A DNA stretch of 64,000 nucleotides, from assembly GCA_000818945.1 (NCBI GenBank), contig KN805375.1:257788-321787 (forward strand), given 5' to 3'. Positions within the stretch are counted from its first letter, which is position 1. Each line of letters begins with the position of its first letter. Origin of the DNA: Schizochytrium sp. CCTCC M209059 (Eukaryota > Sar > Bigyra > Thraustochytrida > Thraustochytriidae). The position numbers were made by a program, and so were the translations under genes. Positions 1-10,079 of the stretch are shown one piece after another. Below the pieces are notes generated by a model, which did not search any database, had not been told where the DNA came from, and worked only from the letters and a program-made list of their open reading frames with translations.

Positions 1-1490
1 TTCGTGAGGAGCTCCTTGACGTGGTGAGTTTGATGGCATGGGCGCCTGTCTCGTGCGTGGCGGCAAGCGCGGAGCAGCCGCTAGCGTTCCTTGGTCTTGA
101 CTCGGGGGAGTCCGTCTTTGTGGATTTGACCAAAGCGGCTCTGCTCCCTTTCGTCTCGCAGGACCATGCCCACGAGGGGCGTGTCACTACGGCTCTATTC
201 ATTGATCCCCTGCGTCTGCTGGTTACTGTGGGAGAAGATGGCAAACTCAAAGTTTGGGACGAGCATAAGAAGTTGGTCCGCATGTTGGACCTGCACGGCG
301 ACCCGATTTTCGCCTTGACGGTGCTCGACCGTGGCTTGGGGGATCTACTGATCGGTGAAAAGAACGAAGTCGTGCGCATTTCCGCACAAGACGCACTCCC
401 TGCCCGGTACAACGCGCTTCGGCTGGAGTTGCGCAAGCTCATGCAAGATGCCAGAGACCACGCTCTCATGGAACAAGATGCGAATGGCAATCAGGAGGAT
501 GACAATGTAGGACTTGAGAGTGTTTCAATTGGGCAACGTCAAGTGTTGTACGATGTACTGCAAGATTGTTCGGCAAGTGTTGCCTCGGAGCTCTTTGAGA
601 TGACACGTGAAGAGGCTGATCTTGCGCGCGTTGCAGACTTGTATGCGGAGACTGCAGTGAAAAGCACACCAAGAAGGAACTCAATTCGTTTTGCTCGACG
701 ATTAGCATCAATTCAGGAAAATTTCGAAGCACGAGATGGGCCACCACTGGATCCTGCTTCAGCTTCACTGGATTTGGATGCTATGGAAAACGAGCTTGCG
801 ATGGCTCTCTCGCGAGCGGGATCCGAGCTCGGTCGCGATTTTTTAGCAGCAGCTGCGCGCAAGCGGGGCTTTGTTTCGACGCGTGCTCACGCGATGGAGC
901 GTCTGGCAGCTGCAAGGGACCTCGCGGCGACTGTGGTCCCCAATGCGGGCGACGATGCTTGTGCGCCGGTGCTTCTTGCCCCCGCGGTCCTGGAAGAGAC
1001 GGAGGCCAAACTTGCGGCCGTCCGCGCGGCACTTCGTGTCCAACAAGTTGACGGCACAACAGCTGGTGATTCGTTGGATGCCCAAGCGAATGGCAACTGT
1101 AGTCAAGGGGTAGCCTTGATTGAGATGATTGACCCAACGACGGGGCTTTTACGATGTGGAGGAGAACATGCTGAGGAGTCTTTGCGTTCGCGGAAGCGTC
1201 GCTCCAAGAAGCGTCGTTCGAGACGCAAGCTTGGACTCAAAGTGCACGGTTTGCGCGCGCCGGGTCCGGGAAAAGGCGGTGGTGGTCTTCGCGGGGCTGC
1301 GTCGCTGCATTCCCTCGAGTCTTCGACCTCGTCGTGGTCGTCCTCGAGAAGCATTGAGGCGCGGTGCCGCTTCCCGGAGGCACCCAAGGGACGTTCTCCT
1401 ACGACGGTGCGTCAGAGTCCTCGGCTTTTGCATCTTCAGGCGATGTTGGATGCGAGTATGGAGCATTCGACTCGGCCCAAGCCATGTTGA
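1..1490 (+). CDS. WD40-repeat protein, 5'-truncated by the window edge
   Basis: The frame is open to the first complete codon at position 3 and ends with TGA at 1488-1490, so only about 495 C-terminal residues are visible. The first 100 residues read as the last blades of a WD40 propeller: a blade ending LLVTVGEDGKLKVWD (nt about 210-265), then a second beta-rich stretch with LLIGEKNEVVRI. After the propeller comes a predicted helical region without a recognisable domain, then a strongly basic cluster (SRKRRSKKRRSRRK, nt about 1183-1227) that could be a nuclear or nucleolar signal, and a Ser-rich tail. A GTG at 21 could be mistaken for a start, but the upstream codons are open and a propeller needs more blades. 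The WD40 call rests on blade pattern alone; the specific family is unknown. Confidence 0.7.
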   Translation, partial: REELLDVVSLMAWAPVSCVAASAEQPLAFLGLDSGESVFVDLTKAALLPFVSQDHAHEGRVTTALFIDPLRLLVTVGEDGKLKVWDEHKKLVRMLDLHGDPIFALTVLDRGLGDLLIGEKNEVVRISAQDALPARYNALRLELRKLMQDARDHALMEQDANGNQEDDNVGLESVSIGQRQVLYDVLQDCSASVASELFEMTREEADLARVADLYAETAVKSTPRRNSIRFARRLASIQENFEARDGPPLDPASASLDLDAMENELAMALSRAGSELGRDFLAAAARKRGFVSTRAHAMERLAAARDLAATVVPNAGDDACAPVLLAPAVLEETEAKLAAVRAALRVQQVDGTTAGDSLDAQANGNCSQGVALIEMIDPTTGLLRCGGEHAEESLRSRKRRSKKRRSRRKLGLKVHGLRAPGPGKGGGGLRGAASLHSLESSTSSWSSSRSIEARCRFPEAPKGRSPTTVRQSPRLLHLQAMLDASMEHSTRPKPC

Positions 1491-2301
1491 GTTTGTAGTA
1501 ATGAAATGGAAATAATGAAAACGTTTGGGAAACTGTAGGTGGTAATACGAAAGAAGCACATGATGTATCAGTCGATCAAGGTGTATGTATATACAAATCG
1601 TGCCACTTCATGTTGTTTGCGCAGGGCCAAAACACAGAAACGTAAGTGTGTTGGAAAGTTAGAGTGAGGAGAGCCAGAGTTTGTCTTTGCTGTCGCAAAA
1701 GGAAAGCATTTCTCTTTGCGGTTGTGCATTATTTTGAAGGTTTAAGAAAAGTCGAGACCGCTGCAAGGACTGGCTAATGTGTGATTTACGAAAGAAAGAA
1801 AGAAAGAAAAAAAGAAAAAAAAAGACAAAAGCTTTGAATGGAATGGTTTTTCCTTATTAGACAAAAAGGATAATCACCAACTGATCGGGGAGCCATATTT
1901 GCAGCAGGAGCACGAGCGCGTGCGCGCAGGATATGCCTGGACGGGGTCGCGACAAGCGACCTCGTCTCTTGTGGGCCAAGGTTACTCTACTCTAGATTAT
2001 ATCGTGCAGAACCTGACTCTGTCTTTTCGAGTTTGTTCTCTGCGCATGGTTCTTTGTGGCGTGTTGCGGGCGTGTTTGTTTGTTTTCATCATGCGTTCTC
2101 TCTCCTTCATTGATTCATCCATCCATCTCTCGTTTCCGAGTTGGCCTCATCGATCGCGTGGCCGCCGTAGGGGCACATGGTCCCGTCCCGACCTGGAAAG
2201 GTACGCGAGGGGGCGAATAAGGGGCTACGAGTGAGTTGGCCAAGAGCTTCGCGAGCGAGACAGAGAGAGAGAGAGAAAGAAATGGAGAGAGAGCGCGCGC
2301 T
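1491..2301. other. 3' intergenic spacer, AT-richer
   Basis: Convergent region between the WD40 gene (+) and the small membrane-protein gene (-). It contains a GAAA-type microsatellite at about 1789-1824 and a GA-dinucleotide tract at about 2262-2280. I see no independent gene. The part 2107-2246 may be a 3' exon of the minus-strand neighbour (see findings). Confidence 0.6.
1789..1824. repeat. (GAAA)n microsatellite
   Basis: Repeated gaaa units grading into an A-rich run downstream of the WD40 gene stop. Confidence 0.9.
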
Positions 2302-2745
2302 TTACCAGTTTGGACAAGGCCTGTCCTTACCGTGAGGCGTCAAGTACTTGAACTTGATGTATGCGCTGGTGCTCCAGATGGCGACAACAAAGAAGACGCA
2401 GACCGCGAGGGCGCACCTTGCGAGAAAGGCGAGCGAGGCGTGGCCGCCGCTGGCGGCGAGGATGCCGCCGAGGAAGTTTTCGTGTGCGTCTTGCGCGTGG
2501 AAGGCATCCCAGATTTCGTCGAGCGCCCAGCTCAAGGAGACGAGGATGAATGCGAAGAGGACGAGGCCGTTCAGGTTGACTGCGCCGACCACGGAGCAGT
2601 TGTCTTTGGGCACGACCACGTCCTCGTACGGCGAGGTCCACGTCTTGCGCGCCATCTCGCCGTCGTCGTCGCGGCTGATCTGCTGCTGCTCTATCCTCAC
2701 GCTCACCACGATGTCCTCCGGACCCTCGCCGCGCGCCGGCGCCAT
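2302..2745 (-). CDS. Small protein with two membrane helices, unknown family
   Basis: 147 aa from an ATG in good context (cacATGgcg). The first 55 residues are polar. Two hydrophobic segments follow: one around LNGLVLFAFILVSLSW and one around CALAVCVFFVVAIWS, separated by a Gly/Ala/His-containing loop, so a two-pass membrane protein is likely. No signal peptide is evident. I do not recognise the family. The last nine residues may be intron read-through: the codons for PHG span a good donor (G/GTAAGG at 2331/2330), followed on the minus strand by a long pyrimidine tract and in-frame acceptors at 2247 or 2193. Splicing would replace the tail GKDRPCPNW by an exon ending with TGA at 2107-2109. 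It lies 7.3 kb from the next supported gene on its 5' side. Confidence 0.6.
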   Translation of the reverse strand: MAPARGEGPEDIVVSVRIEQQQISRDDDGEMARKTWTSPYEDVVVPKDNCSVVGAVNLNGLVLFAFILVSLSWALDEIWDAFHAQDAHENFLGGILAASGGHASLAFLARCALAVCVFFVVAIWSTSAYIKFKYLTPHGKDRPCPNW

Positions 2746-3060
2746 GTGAGTCCGAGGCCCGCCGCCCGCGCCGCCGCCCGCTGCCGCTGCCTCCGCGCTC
2801 TCCCGCGGTGCGTGCGCGTGCGCGTGCGCGAGCGCGCCGATTTCAATATGGCGCGCCTTTCTCCCCCGCTCCTTCTTTCTCTCCTTCTTTCCCTCCTCTT
2901 CTCTCCGCTCCTCGCTGCCTCCGGCTTCCTGCCTGCCTGCCTGCCTGCGCGGTGAGCCTCTGCTCTCTCGCGCCGCGCCTTCCCGCTCTGCCCTGCGCCC
3001 CTCGGCCGCGCGTCACGTCACGGGCCGCGCCGCAAGATCTCCGCTCCGCCGCTCCGCGCG

Positions 3061-3117
3061 AGGCCGGCCTGGCTGGCTGGCTGGCCTGGCTTGGCCGGCT
3101 TGGCTGGCTGGCTTGGG
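3061..3117. repeat. (TGGC)n-like repeat
   Basis: Imperfect run of ggctggct and ggcttggc units in the 5' flank of the small membrane-protein gene. Confidence 0.8.
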
Positions 3118-3307
3118 CTCGTGGGGCGGGGCTCGTGGGGCGGGGAGGCTGGGCGTCACGGGCGTCAGTCACGCCTCTGCTGCGACTCGCGTCGAGCCGT
3201 GTCGTCTCGTCTCGTCACGGCGATCGATGCCTGTCTGCCTGCTTTCTCTACGGACAGAGAGAGAGAGAGAGCTGCGTTCGTGGCCCGTGCTGGCGGCCGG
3301 CTGCCTG

Positions 3308-3353
3308 CTTTCTTTCTTTCTTTCTTTCTTTCTTTGCTTGCTTGCTTGCTTGC
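3308..3353. repeat. (CTTT)n followed by (CTTG)n microsatellite
   Basis: About seven ctttctttct-type units switch directly to gcttgctt units, a compound microsatellite. Confidence 0.95.
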
Positions 3354-3514
3354 GTTCTTCCCTTGTGTCGCCACGGAGACTGGGCTCGCTAGCTACTGTA
3401 GCTGCTGACTGGCTAGCTAGGACTCTGCGGTTGCGGCGCTGCCTTGCTTCCTTGCTTGCTTGCTTCCTTCTTTCTGTCTGCTCCTTCCTCTTCCTTGCTT
3501 CCGGTTTTCTCTTT

Positions 3515-3545
3515 TTCTTTCTTTCTTTCTTTCTTTCTTTCTTTT
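3515..3545. repeat. (CTTT)n microsatellite
   Basis: Uninterrupted cttt units; second CTTT tract within 200 bp of the first. Confidence 0.95.
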
Positions 3546-4142
3546 GGTTTTGTTTTGCTCTTTTGATTTGTTTCCGGTCGCCTCGACGCCGCCCTCCTCG
3601 ACGGTCGCCTCCTCGCCCGGGCTCGCTCGCTCGCTCGCTAGCTAGCTCCGAAGAGCGGCCCTCGCGTCGGGCAGGGAGCGCCGCGCTACGTTACGCTGCG
3701 TTACGCTGCGCTGGGCGGGGCTGCGAGTCGGCGGCCGCGCGTACGCTCGCGCAGGGACGGGCCGGGCTGGGATGGGCTGGGCTGGAATGGATAGTTTGTT
3801 TGCACTCGCGATGCTCCTGCCTCGCGCTTCTCGCTTCCCGCTCGCTCGACCGACCGAAGCGGGTCTAGTCTCGCCGCGTCCCCGCGTGCGTGCGTGCGTG
3901 CGTGCCTGCCTGGCTCTGCGTGCCGGTCTCCGCCGCGAGGGAGACACAGCGGGAGGGAGGGAGGGCGAGGGCGCCTCGGCGGGCGGACAGCTCCAGCTCG
4001 CCGCTTCTCTGCGCCAGGCGAATCTCTCGCAGCTGCGCTTCTTCGACGCCGACGGGCTCGACGCCGACCGCGCGTACCGGGTCTGCCCGCCTGGCCTTCG
4101 CGCGGGAACGGGATGGACGTCGCGGCGGGAGAGCGGAGCAAA

Positions 4143-4174
4143 TGGACGGGTGGATGGATGGATGGATAGATAGA
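4143..4174. repeat. (GATG)n/(GATA)n microsatellite
   Basis: ggatggatgg units grading into gatagata. Confidence 0.9.
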
Positions 4175-4720
4175 TATTCACCCCTGCGCCCGGACTCCTC
4201 GTGCGCCGGCCGCTCGGCTTCTCCTTCTTCCCTTCTCGCTCGGGCTGCGGCTGGCTAGCGCTCGAGCCCAGTTCTGCCGCCTTCTCCGCCACGCGCGATG
4301 GCGACGGCCGGCGATGGCGATCTCGCTGCGATGCGCTGCGCCGCGACGCGCTACGCTGCGATGCGCTGCGCTGCGAAGCGACGCGAGGAAGATCTATCTG
4401 GGCGCGCAAGGCAAGCAAGGCGCGCAAGGCAAGCAAGCACGCAAGCACGCAACCGGGGGCCGAAGCGAGGAGGAGAAGATGCCGTCTGGGTCGGCTCGCA
4501 GGAATGGAGTCGAGTCGAGGCGGCCGGCCGGGAAGAGATGGAGCCACAGACGGCACCGGCTGCGCCCCCCTTGCTTCGTAGCGCGGGACACCGCGCGGAT
4601 CGAGTTTGCGGGAGCGGCCGGCGATCAGCTCGCGAGACAAAACCGGCCGGAGAAGAGCAAGTAGGTCGGTCTCGAGTCGGATGCCGCGCGGATTGATCTG
4701 GGTTGATTCACGGGATCAAT

Positions 4721-4780
4721 GTGCGTGCGTGCGAGCGTGCGAGCGAGCGAGCGTGCGAGCGAGCGTGCGAGCGAGCGTGC
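4721..4780. repeat. GCGT/GCGA compound repeat
   Basis: Alternating gtgc and gagc tetramers over 60 bp. Confidence 0.9.
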
Positions 4781-5218
4781 GCCGGCCGGCGGTTGAGTCC
4801 CTCTTGCACGAAGTGACAGAAGAAAAGCAATCGAGTGACCGACCGACCAACTCGGAGAAGAGAAGACTTCGTTCGCTCCACGCGCGTGAGGACTCGCTCG
4901 CCCTGCCTCCCTTCCGCGGCTGCTTCGCCGCTCCGCGCGCGAGATGCGCTCCGACCCGCGCGGTGGTCTCGGCGACGATGCAGAACAAGATCCCAGGAGA
5001 CGACGACGCAGAGCAGAGAGCGAGTCGAGTGTCGCCTCGCCTTGGTTCTTCGCACGGGGTGCACGCGGCTTGCTTGCTTTTTCTTTTCCCCGCTCTCGAG
5101 CGCGGCCTGGACAACTGGCGAGCTGGCGAACTGGCAAGCGGGTGCGGCGCGGCGCGGGGCCGTGCGGCGCGCGGCGGTCCTCGAGCGAAGCGACGCGCGA
5201 GGAAGCGGCACGCTCCGG

Positions 5219-5267
5219 GTGGCGCGGCGCGGCGCGGCGAGGCGAGGCGAGGCGCGGCGCGGCGCGG
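5219..5267. repeat. GGCGC/GGCGA pentamer repeat
   Basis: Pentamers ggcgc and ggcga alternate, ending a GC-rich block before an abrupt change to A-rich sequence at about 5300. Confidence 0.85.
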
Positions 5268-6106
5268 ATGTCTGCGTTGATGAATTGAATTGGCGAGACG
5301 CGGAGAGCCGGAAGCGTGCAACAAGAACAGAACAAAGTCCAAAACAAAAAAACATATCTCAGTGGAGCAAAATGACATGAAAGTGAAACTTAAAACAGAC
5401 AGACAAAGCGCGCGATTTTTTAGAAATAAAAAAAGTAAAAAAATTAAAAGAAAAGAAAGAAAAGAAGTGCCGGAATTCGAGTGGAGAATAATGGCGCGTC
5501 AAAGCGTGAGACCGTGAGGGAGGGAGAGGTGCGGTCTGTCCCCTCCACCCTGCGCCACGGCGGAGGCCGGCCGCGGCATTGATTGACTATGATAGAGAAC
5601 CAACCGCTCGAGCTGGCCGGCCGCCTGGTCTCCGAGATGCTCGTCTCCGAAGGCATCTGCTCTGCCTGGCTAGCTCCTCCTTTGACTGATCGAAGCTCGA
5701 CGCAAATTCGTGCAAGCCCCCGCAAAGCCGGGCGAAGCCTCTCCATCAGAAACGAAAAATTTAGGTAAAAGCAGGAAAGCGAAACCGGCAAACATAGACG
5801 ATGCACACGCGACAGGCCGTAAGGCAGAGCCGTTGAAGGTCAATCCATTTCTCGCCTTGCTTGCTTCCCTTTCGAAAGCAAATGCAGTGGTAAGAGGCCA
5901 GGCGATACATGTCAAACCAAGTCGGGGCTCATGGGTGGCGGGCCACTTGCTTGCCTGATTGACGTGCCTGCTTGCGATCCTCACCATCAGTCAGTCAACT
6001 GCACGCTGCCATTAAAGCTACCTCGTGGCCGAATCCTACAGAATTGAGTTGACATTATTTAGCTGAGTTGTTGAAACTGCCGTTGGAATAAAAAGAATTG
6101 ACTGTG

Positions 6107-6132
6107 AGCGCGGACTTGGCCAAGTCCGCGCT
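6107..6132. repeat. 26-bp perfect palindrome
   Basis: The two 13-nt arms are exact reverse complements and meet at 6119/6120 with no spacer; the centre is ttggccaa. It stands alone in non-repetitive sequence, so it is not a by-product of a microsatellite. It could be a protein-binding site or extrude as a cruciform. Confidence 0.85.
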
Positions 6133-6318
6133 ACCTTGTCCGCTGGACGCACCGATTGTGTCTCCACTCACTCACTGCCTGCGTCGAAAACTTGAGTCGA
6201 TTTGTCCGGTAAACGTCTTTCTTTCCCAACCTGAGCATGCATGCACCTGCATCTGGCGTGCGCCACCGTCTGCGACGCGGCATCTGGTTGGCCGGCGTAG
6301 CCAGCCGTTTCTCCGCTT

Positions 6319-6364
6319 GGCTGGCTGACTGACTGACTGACTGACTGACTGACTGACTGGCTGA
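6319..6364. repeat. (GACT)n microsatellite
   Basis: ggctggctgact start followed by about eight gact units. Confidence 0.95.
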
Positions 6365-7490
6365 CGAGCCCGAGTCTTGCCTTCGCACACAACTCCTATC
6401 GCAAACAAGATGGGCACGGGCCTCCCTTCGGCCTTTGCGAACCTGCAAGAGCGGTGGTGAGGGGAAGCAAAAGAAAGAAAAACGGCGTCAGCGACACGGC
6501 AGCGCCGATCGCTCGTTTGTGCTCGCACGAAATGCTCTCTGGGCTACTGCTCATTTCGGCCGGTGACCGTTAGCCGCCTGGCCTTTTGGGCAAGACTGGC
6601 GGCGGTGGCGGCGGCGGTATTGATGAATGCCGGGACGTGCATGTGTGGCCGCGAGGAGTGTAACGGTCATCATCGAAGAAAAATACTTGCATTGGAACAG
6701 TAGCCAGCCAGACGAAACGTCGTGCCCCTAGGCCCCATCACAAATGGCATCGTGTCTACAGCGAGGCGAGAGAGAGCATGCACGCTGAAGTGGAAGGAGT
6801 AAGATCGCACGCATGGGCCCCGGGATTTGATGAATTTCGAGAGCTTTCGCGTCTTGGCCACAAGCAAAAAGTGCTGCGCCGTTTCCTCGTGCATTTCGCT
6901 CGATCCTCAAGCAAAATACACGACATACCGCAGCCTCCGCAGTCAGGCGACAAAGAGGTTCGTTTTCACAATAACGATCGGGATGAAACGTCGAAAGAAA
7001 AACGACTGGGTGCAATTTGCACTTGAACAGGCCCTCGCCTCACTGTCAGTCAAGCAAACGCGATCTTGTCATGCTCACGAGCTGCGAAAATGACAGTTTC
7101 GACCAGCAAAGGGGACCGACGGCGGTGCATGCAACCGATCGGATTATCCTAGTTGCGTAGGACGCACTCTTTCTTCTTTTTAATTCTTTTCCGTCAAAGA
7201 TTTCTTTCTTGTGATAACGATAGTAGCACATCTCGCGGACGCACGGGCCTAAATTCGTCCATCCCGTCTGTCTGTCCCTCTGTCCAACGAGCAATCTAGT
7301 CTCACAGGCTTGATTGTCCGGACGAGATTGCTGACCCTCCGCGACTTTCGGGATCTCAACGAATCGACCTTCCGGAGCGCCACCTAAGGGCGGGCCGATG
7401 GACGGTGGGCCTGCCTGCTCGTGTCACGTTTCGCAACAGGTCGTTGCGATGATGCACCTCGATCATGCTTGAGCGAGCTGGCTTGCCAGC

Positions 7491-7551
7491 CAGCCTGCCA
7501 GCCTGCCTGCCTGCCTGCCTGCCAAACAGACAGACAGACAGACAGACAGAT
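7491..7551. repeat. (GCCT)n next to (CAGA)n
   Basis: A gcct tetramer tract (7501-7523) is followed after three bases by a caga tetramer tract (7526-7550). Another caga tract occurs at 8311-8333. Confidence 0.9.
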
Positions 7552-8610
7552 CGCCTAAGGAAAGGCATCTCTTGCTTGCTTTGACAACATAACGACGAGC
7601 AAGATCGATGCTGTCCCAACTTTGTCCACCGGCCAATGGTCTCGCTCGTCTTTGCTGCTGCACCTCGGGCAGCCGTTGATGATTTCTCAAAATTCGCAGG
7701 CGTCCTTTGTCCGGACCAACGACAAGTGCCAAGAGGCTCCTGCGTCAAGGTCCACGGCACGTTCACGAGCTCCCGAATCATCGTCAGCTCGATCAAAGCT
7801 GGCTCTAGATGACAGTTAGCTGGCTGGTGGCCTAAAGTTTGTCGTCTTGCACGAACTCCACATAGGAGCGTCGGGCGATGGTCCGATTGCTTTGCCCGCC
7901 CTCGAAGATCTTTTATCGCATCGCCGCGACGATGCGAACCTGTCGTCGGCTCGAATCGAGCGTCTAGACAGTAAATAGACAGTAAATAAAAGCTAACGGC
8001 GCGAGTTCTCGCGACTGTAGCTGGAGCCTTCAGGTTCGAGTTGCTCAGCCAAAGACGTGGAGGGGGTACGCTCTGCTTTCTAACCCCCCCCCCCTTCCTT
8101 TCGGGACGCCGTCGTAGGGCTCGCTCGCCGGCCACCGGTCCTTGTCCTCGCGCCTCGCGCCCCTTCCCTTCCTTCCCTGCCAGTGAGTGACCCACCATGA
8201 GTGAGCGAACCGCCCTTAGCGAACCGCCCTCATCTGCGGCAGCGACCGCGAGCGAGCGTGCAGCGCGTGTGAGCATGCGTGCGTCACGGCGCGCGCGTGC
8301 CGCGGCCGCGCACAGACAGACAGACAGACAGACGCTCGGCCCGCGCCCACCTTGCGCGACAAGCAAGGCGCGGCCGGCAAGGCGCAGGGGGAAGGCGCGA
8401 GGGCGGGGCGTGATCGCCAGCGCACCGCGGCGCGGGGCGCCACATTGGACGCTGCCGTGATGGTGATTTTTACCACCGTGGAGACGCAGTGTACTTTTTC
8501 ACTACCTAAACCATCCTTTTCAATTTATCTTCTCGGAGACATACTACTATATACTGCGGGCATGGATGTCTGGGTGAATGGATGAAGGCGGCACGTACGC
8601 AAGCATACAT

Positions 8611-8634
8611 GCACGCACGCATGTGCGTGCGTGC
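8611..8634. repeat. Inverted GCAC/GTGC microsatellite hairpin
   Basis: An 11-bp arm of gcac units is followed after two bases by its exact reverse complement in gtgc units, giving a potential 11-bp stem. Confidence 0.8.
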
Positions 8635-8930
8635 GTGCGTGTGTGCTGGGGAAAGCCCAAGCCACCATGACGACGCTGATGCGCTCCAGGATCCAAGCAA
8701 TCATGCGCGTCCCGCTGTCGGACCCAGGCCGTGAGTGCGCTTCTTCTCCCTTTTCAATCACCTTTCACTCCTCTTCCTTCCTTGCTTCCTTCCTTGCTTC
8801 CTCCCTCCCTGCCAGACCTGCCAGAAGCGCCTCAGCGCGGCGCGGCTCCACGACCGTCCAGACTCCGCACGCAGACCGGCGCACAGCTGCATGCAGTAGA
8901 GCACGCAGCGCCGCAGCCGCTCCAAGCTTG

Positions 8931-9001
8931 TGCCTTGCCATCTTGCCTTGCCATCTTGCCTTGCCATCTTGCCATGCCTTGCCTTGCCTTGCCATGCCAT
9001 G
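8931..9001. repeat. CTTGCCAT-type minisatellite
   Basis: Variable units of cttgcc and ccatcttgcc repeated over about 70 bp. Confidence 0.85.
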
Positions 9002-9565
9002 TCTCGACGCGACGCGACGCGGCGGCAGCAGCGCGGGCGAGCGCAAAAGAGCGAGGGAGCGAAAGAGCGACGCGTGTACGCGCGGTGTGGACGGTACACG
9101 GGGAGATCGCAGTCGCTGCCCTGAATGGACGGACGCGTGCATGGATGGATCCTGGCGGCGCGCCTGAGCCTCTGCGCCCCTGGCCGGCGTGGCGCAGGAC
9201 CCTCTTTTCTTTCGCGCGATCTCGATCCCGCGCTGCTCGACGCGCGACTGCTCGGCGGTTCTGGGATAGATGCAGGACAGACAGAAAGTCAGTCGGCCAC
9301 AGCAAACGGCAGCTCGTCCGATAGCAGCACGAGGACGCACGCACAGCTCGTGGCGCGGAGATCGTAAACAAATGGGGGGCTCCCGCGTGATCGGGTTCAT
9401 TGAGGCGCGCGTGCTGCAGCCACCGCAGCTCAGCTGCTGCTTCCAGGCCGTGTGCACCGCCAGTCGATTCGCAGCGGAGCCTGGACCCCGGTCCCGGCGA
9501 GAGAGAGCAAAGCGTGGAAACAGCGAGGGAGAGATGGAAAGAAAAGAAAGAACTTGAAAGTAAGC

Positions 9566-9627
9566 ACGCGACGCTCGGCTGCGCTCGGCTGCGCTCGGCT
9601 CGACTGGGCTCGACTGGGCTCGACTTG
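9566..9627. repeat. 10-bp minisatellite, two unit families
   Basis: Units of gctcggctgc are followed by units of tcgactgggc; both are about 10 bp long. Confidence 0.8.
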
Positions 9628-10079
9628 GCCGCGATCGGCGATCGCTCCTAAGATGCTGCACGGCAGTGTTGCGGATGGCATGGATCGAATGTTTTGTGAG
9701 CGTCGCGCCGACGCCAAATGCTAACGGTTGCGTCCTGCGGAGAGAGGGCTCCGTGACGGGGAAAGAAGAAAAATAAAGAGCGCCGCCCACGGCGGGCGAT
9801 CTTTTCGGTGACAGGTTCCACTGCAGGCGATGCGGGTGCATGATCGAGGGACAGAGGGACAGGCAGACAGCAAAGCTGAGAGAGAGATCGAGTGAGTGAG
9901 TGAGGAAATGGAGGATCTGTAGAAAATCACGCAAGCCACTGCCACGTGTTCGTTCCCCAGTCAGTCATTCAGGCGTTCAGGCAGTCAGGCAGACAGAAAG
10001 TCGATTGATCGATCCAAGAATCTGCAAGAGGTTTTGCGATCCTGACAAGAAGCCAAGCAATGTCATTCCACAAGCAATA

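Larger units (their letters stand above)
2746..10079. other. 7.3-kb region with no supportable gene, dense in microsatellites
   Basis: Between the start of the small membrane-protein gene and the 3' end of the TMEM242-like gene. The flanks (2.75-5.3 kb and 8-9.7 kb) are GC-rich and built from short tandem motifs such as TGGC, CTTT, GCGT, GATG, GCAAG and CGAG. The middle (5.3-7.9 kb) is more balanced. Many frames stay open, but their translations are Arg/Ala/Ser/Cys-rich, change with the repeat phase and show no domain, so none is called. No tRNA B-box with a matching A-box, 5S-like or U6-like sequence was seen. A multi-exon gene, long non-coding RNA, replication or chromosome-structural element cannot be excluded by reading alone. 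Confidence 0.6.

Noticed and set aside
3642..4640. 332-codon open frame on the minus strand
   Set aside because: Arg/Ser/Ala/Pro-rich product of tandem repeats, with equally long frames in other phases and on the other strand.
7356..8366. 336-codon open frame on the minus strand
   Set aside because: Translation changes character with the underlying CAGA/GCCT repeats (SVCLSVCL, GRQAGRQAGR), no domain, GC-rich DNA; a chance open frame.
8765..9934. 389-codon open frame on the minus strand
   Set aside because: Includes repeat-derived stretches (WQDGKARWQGKMARQ) and no conserved features.
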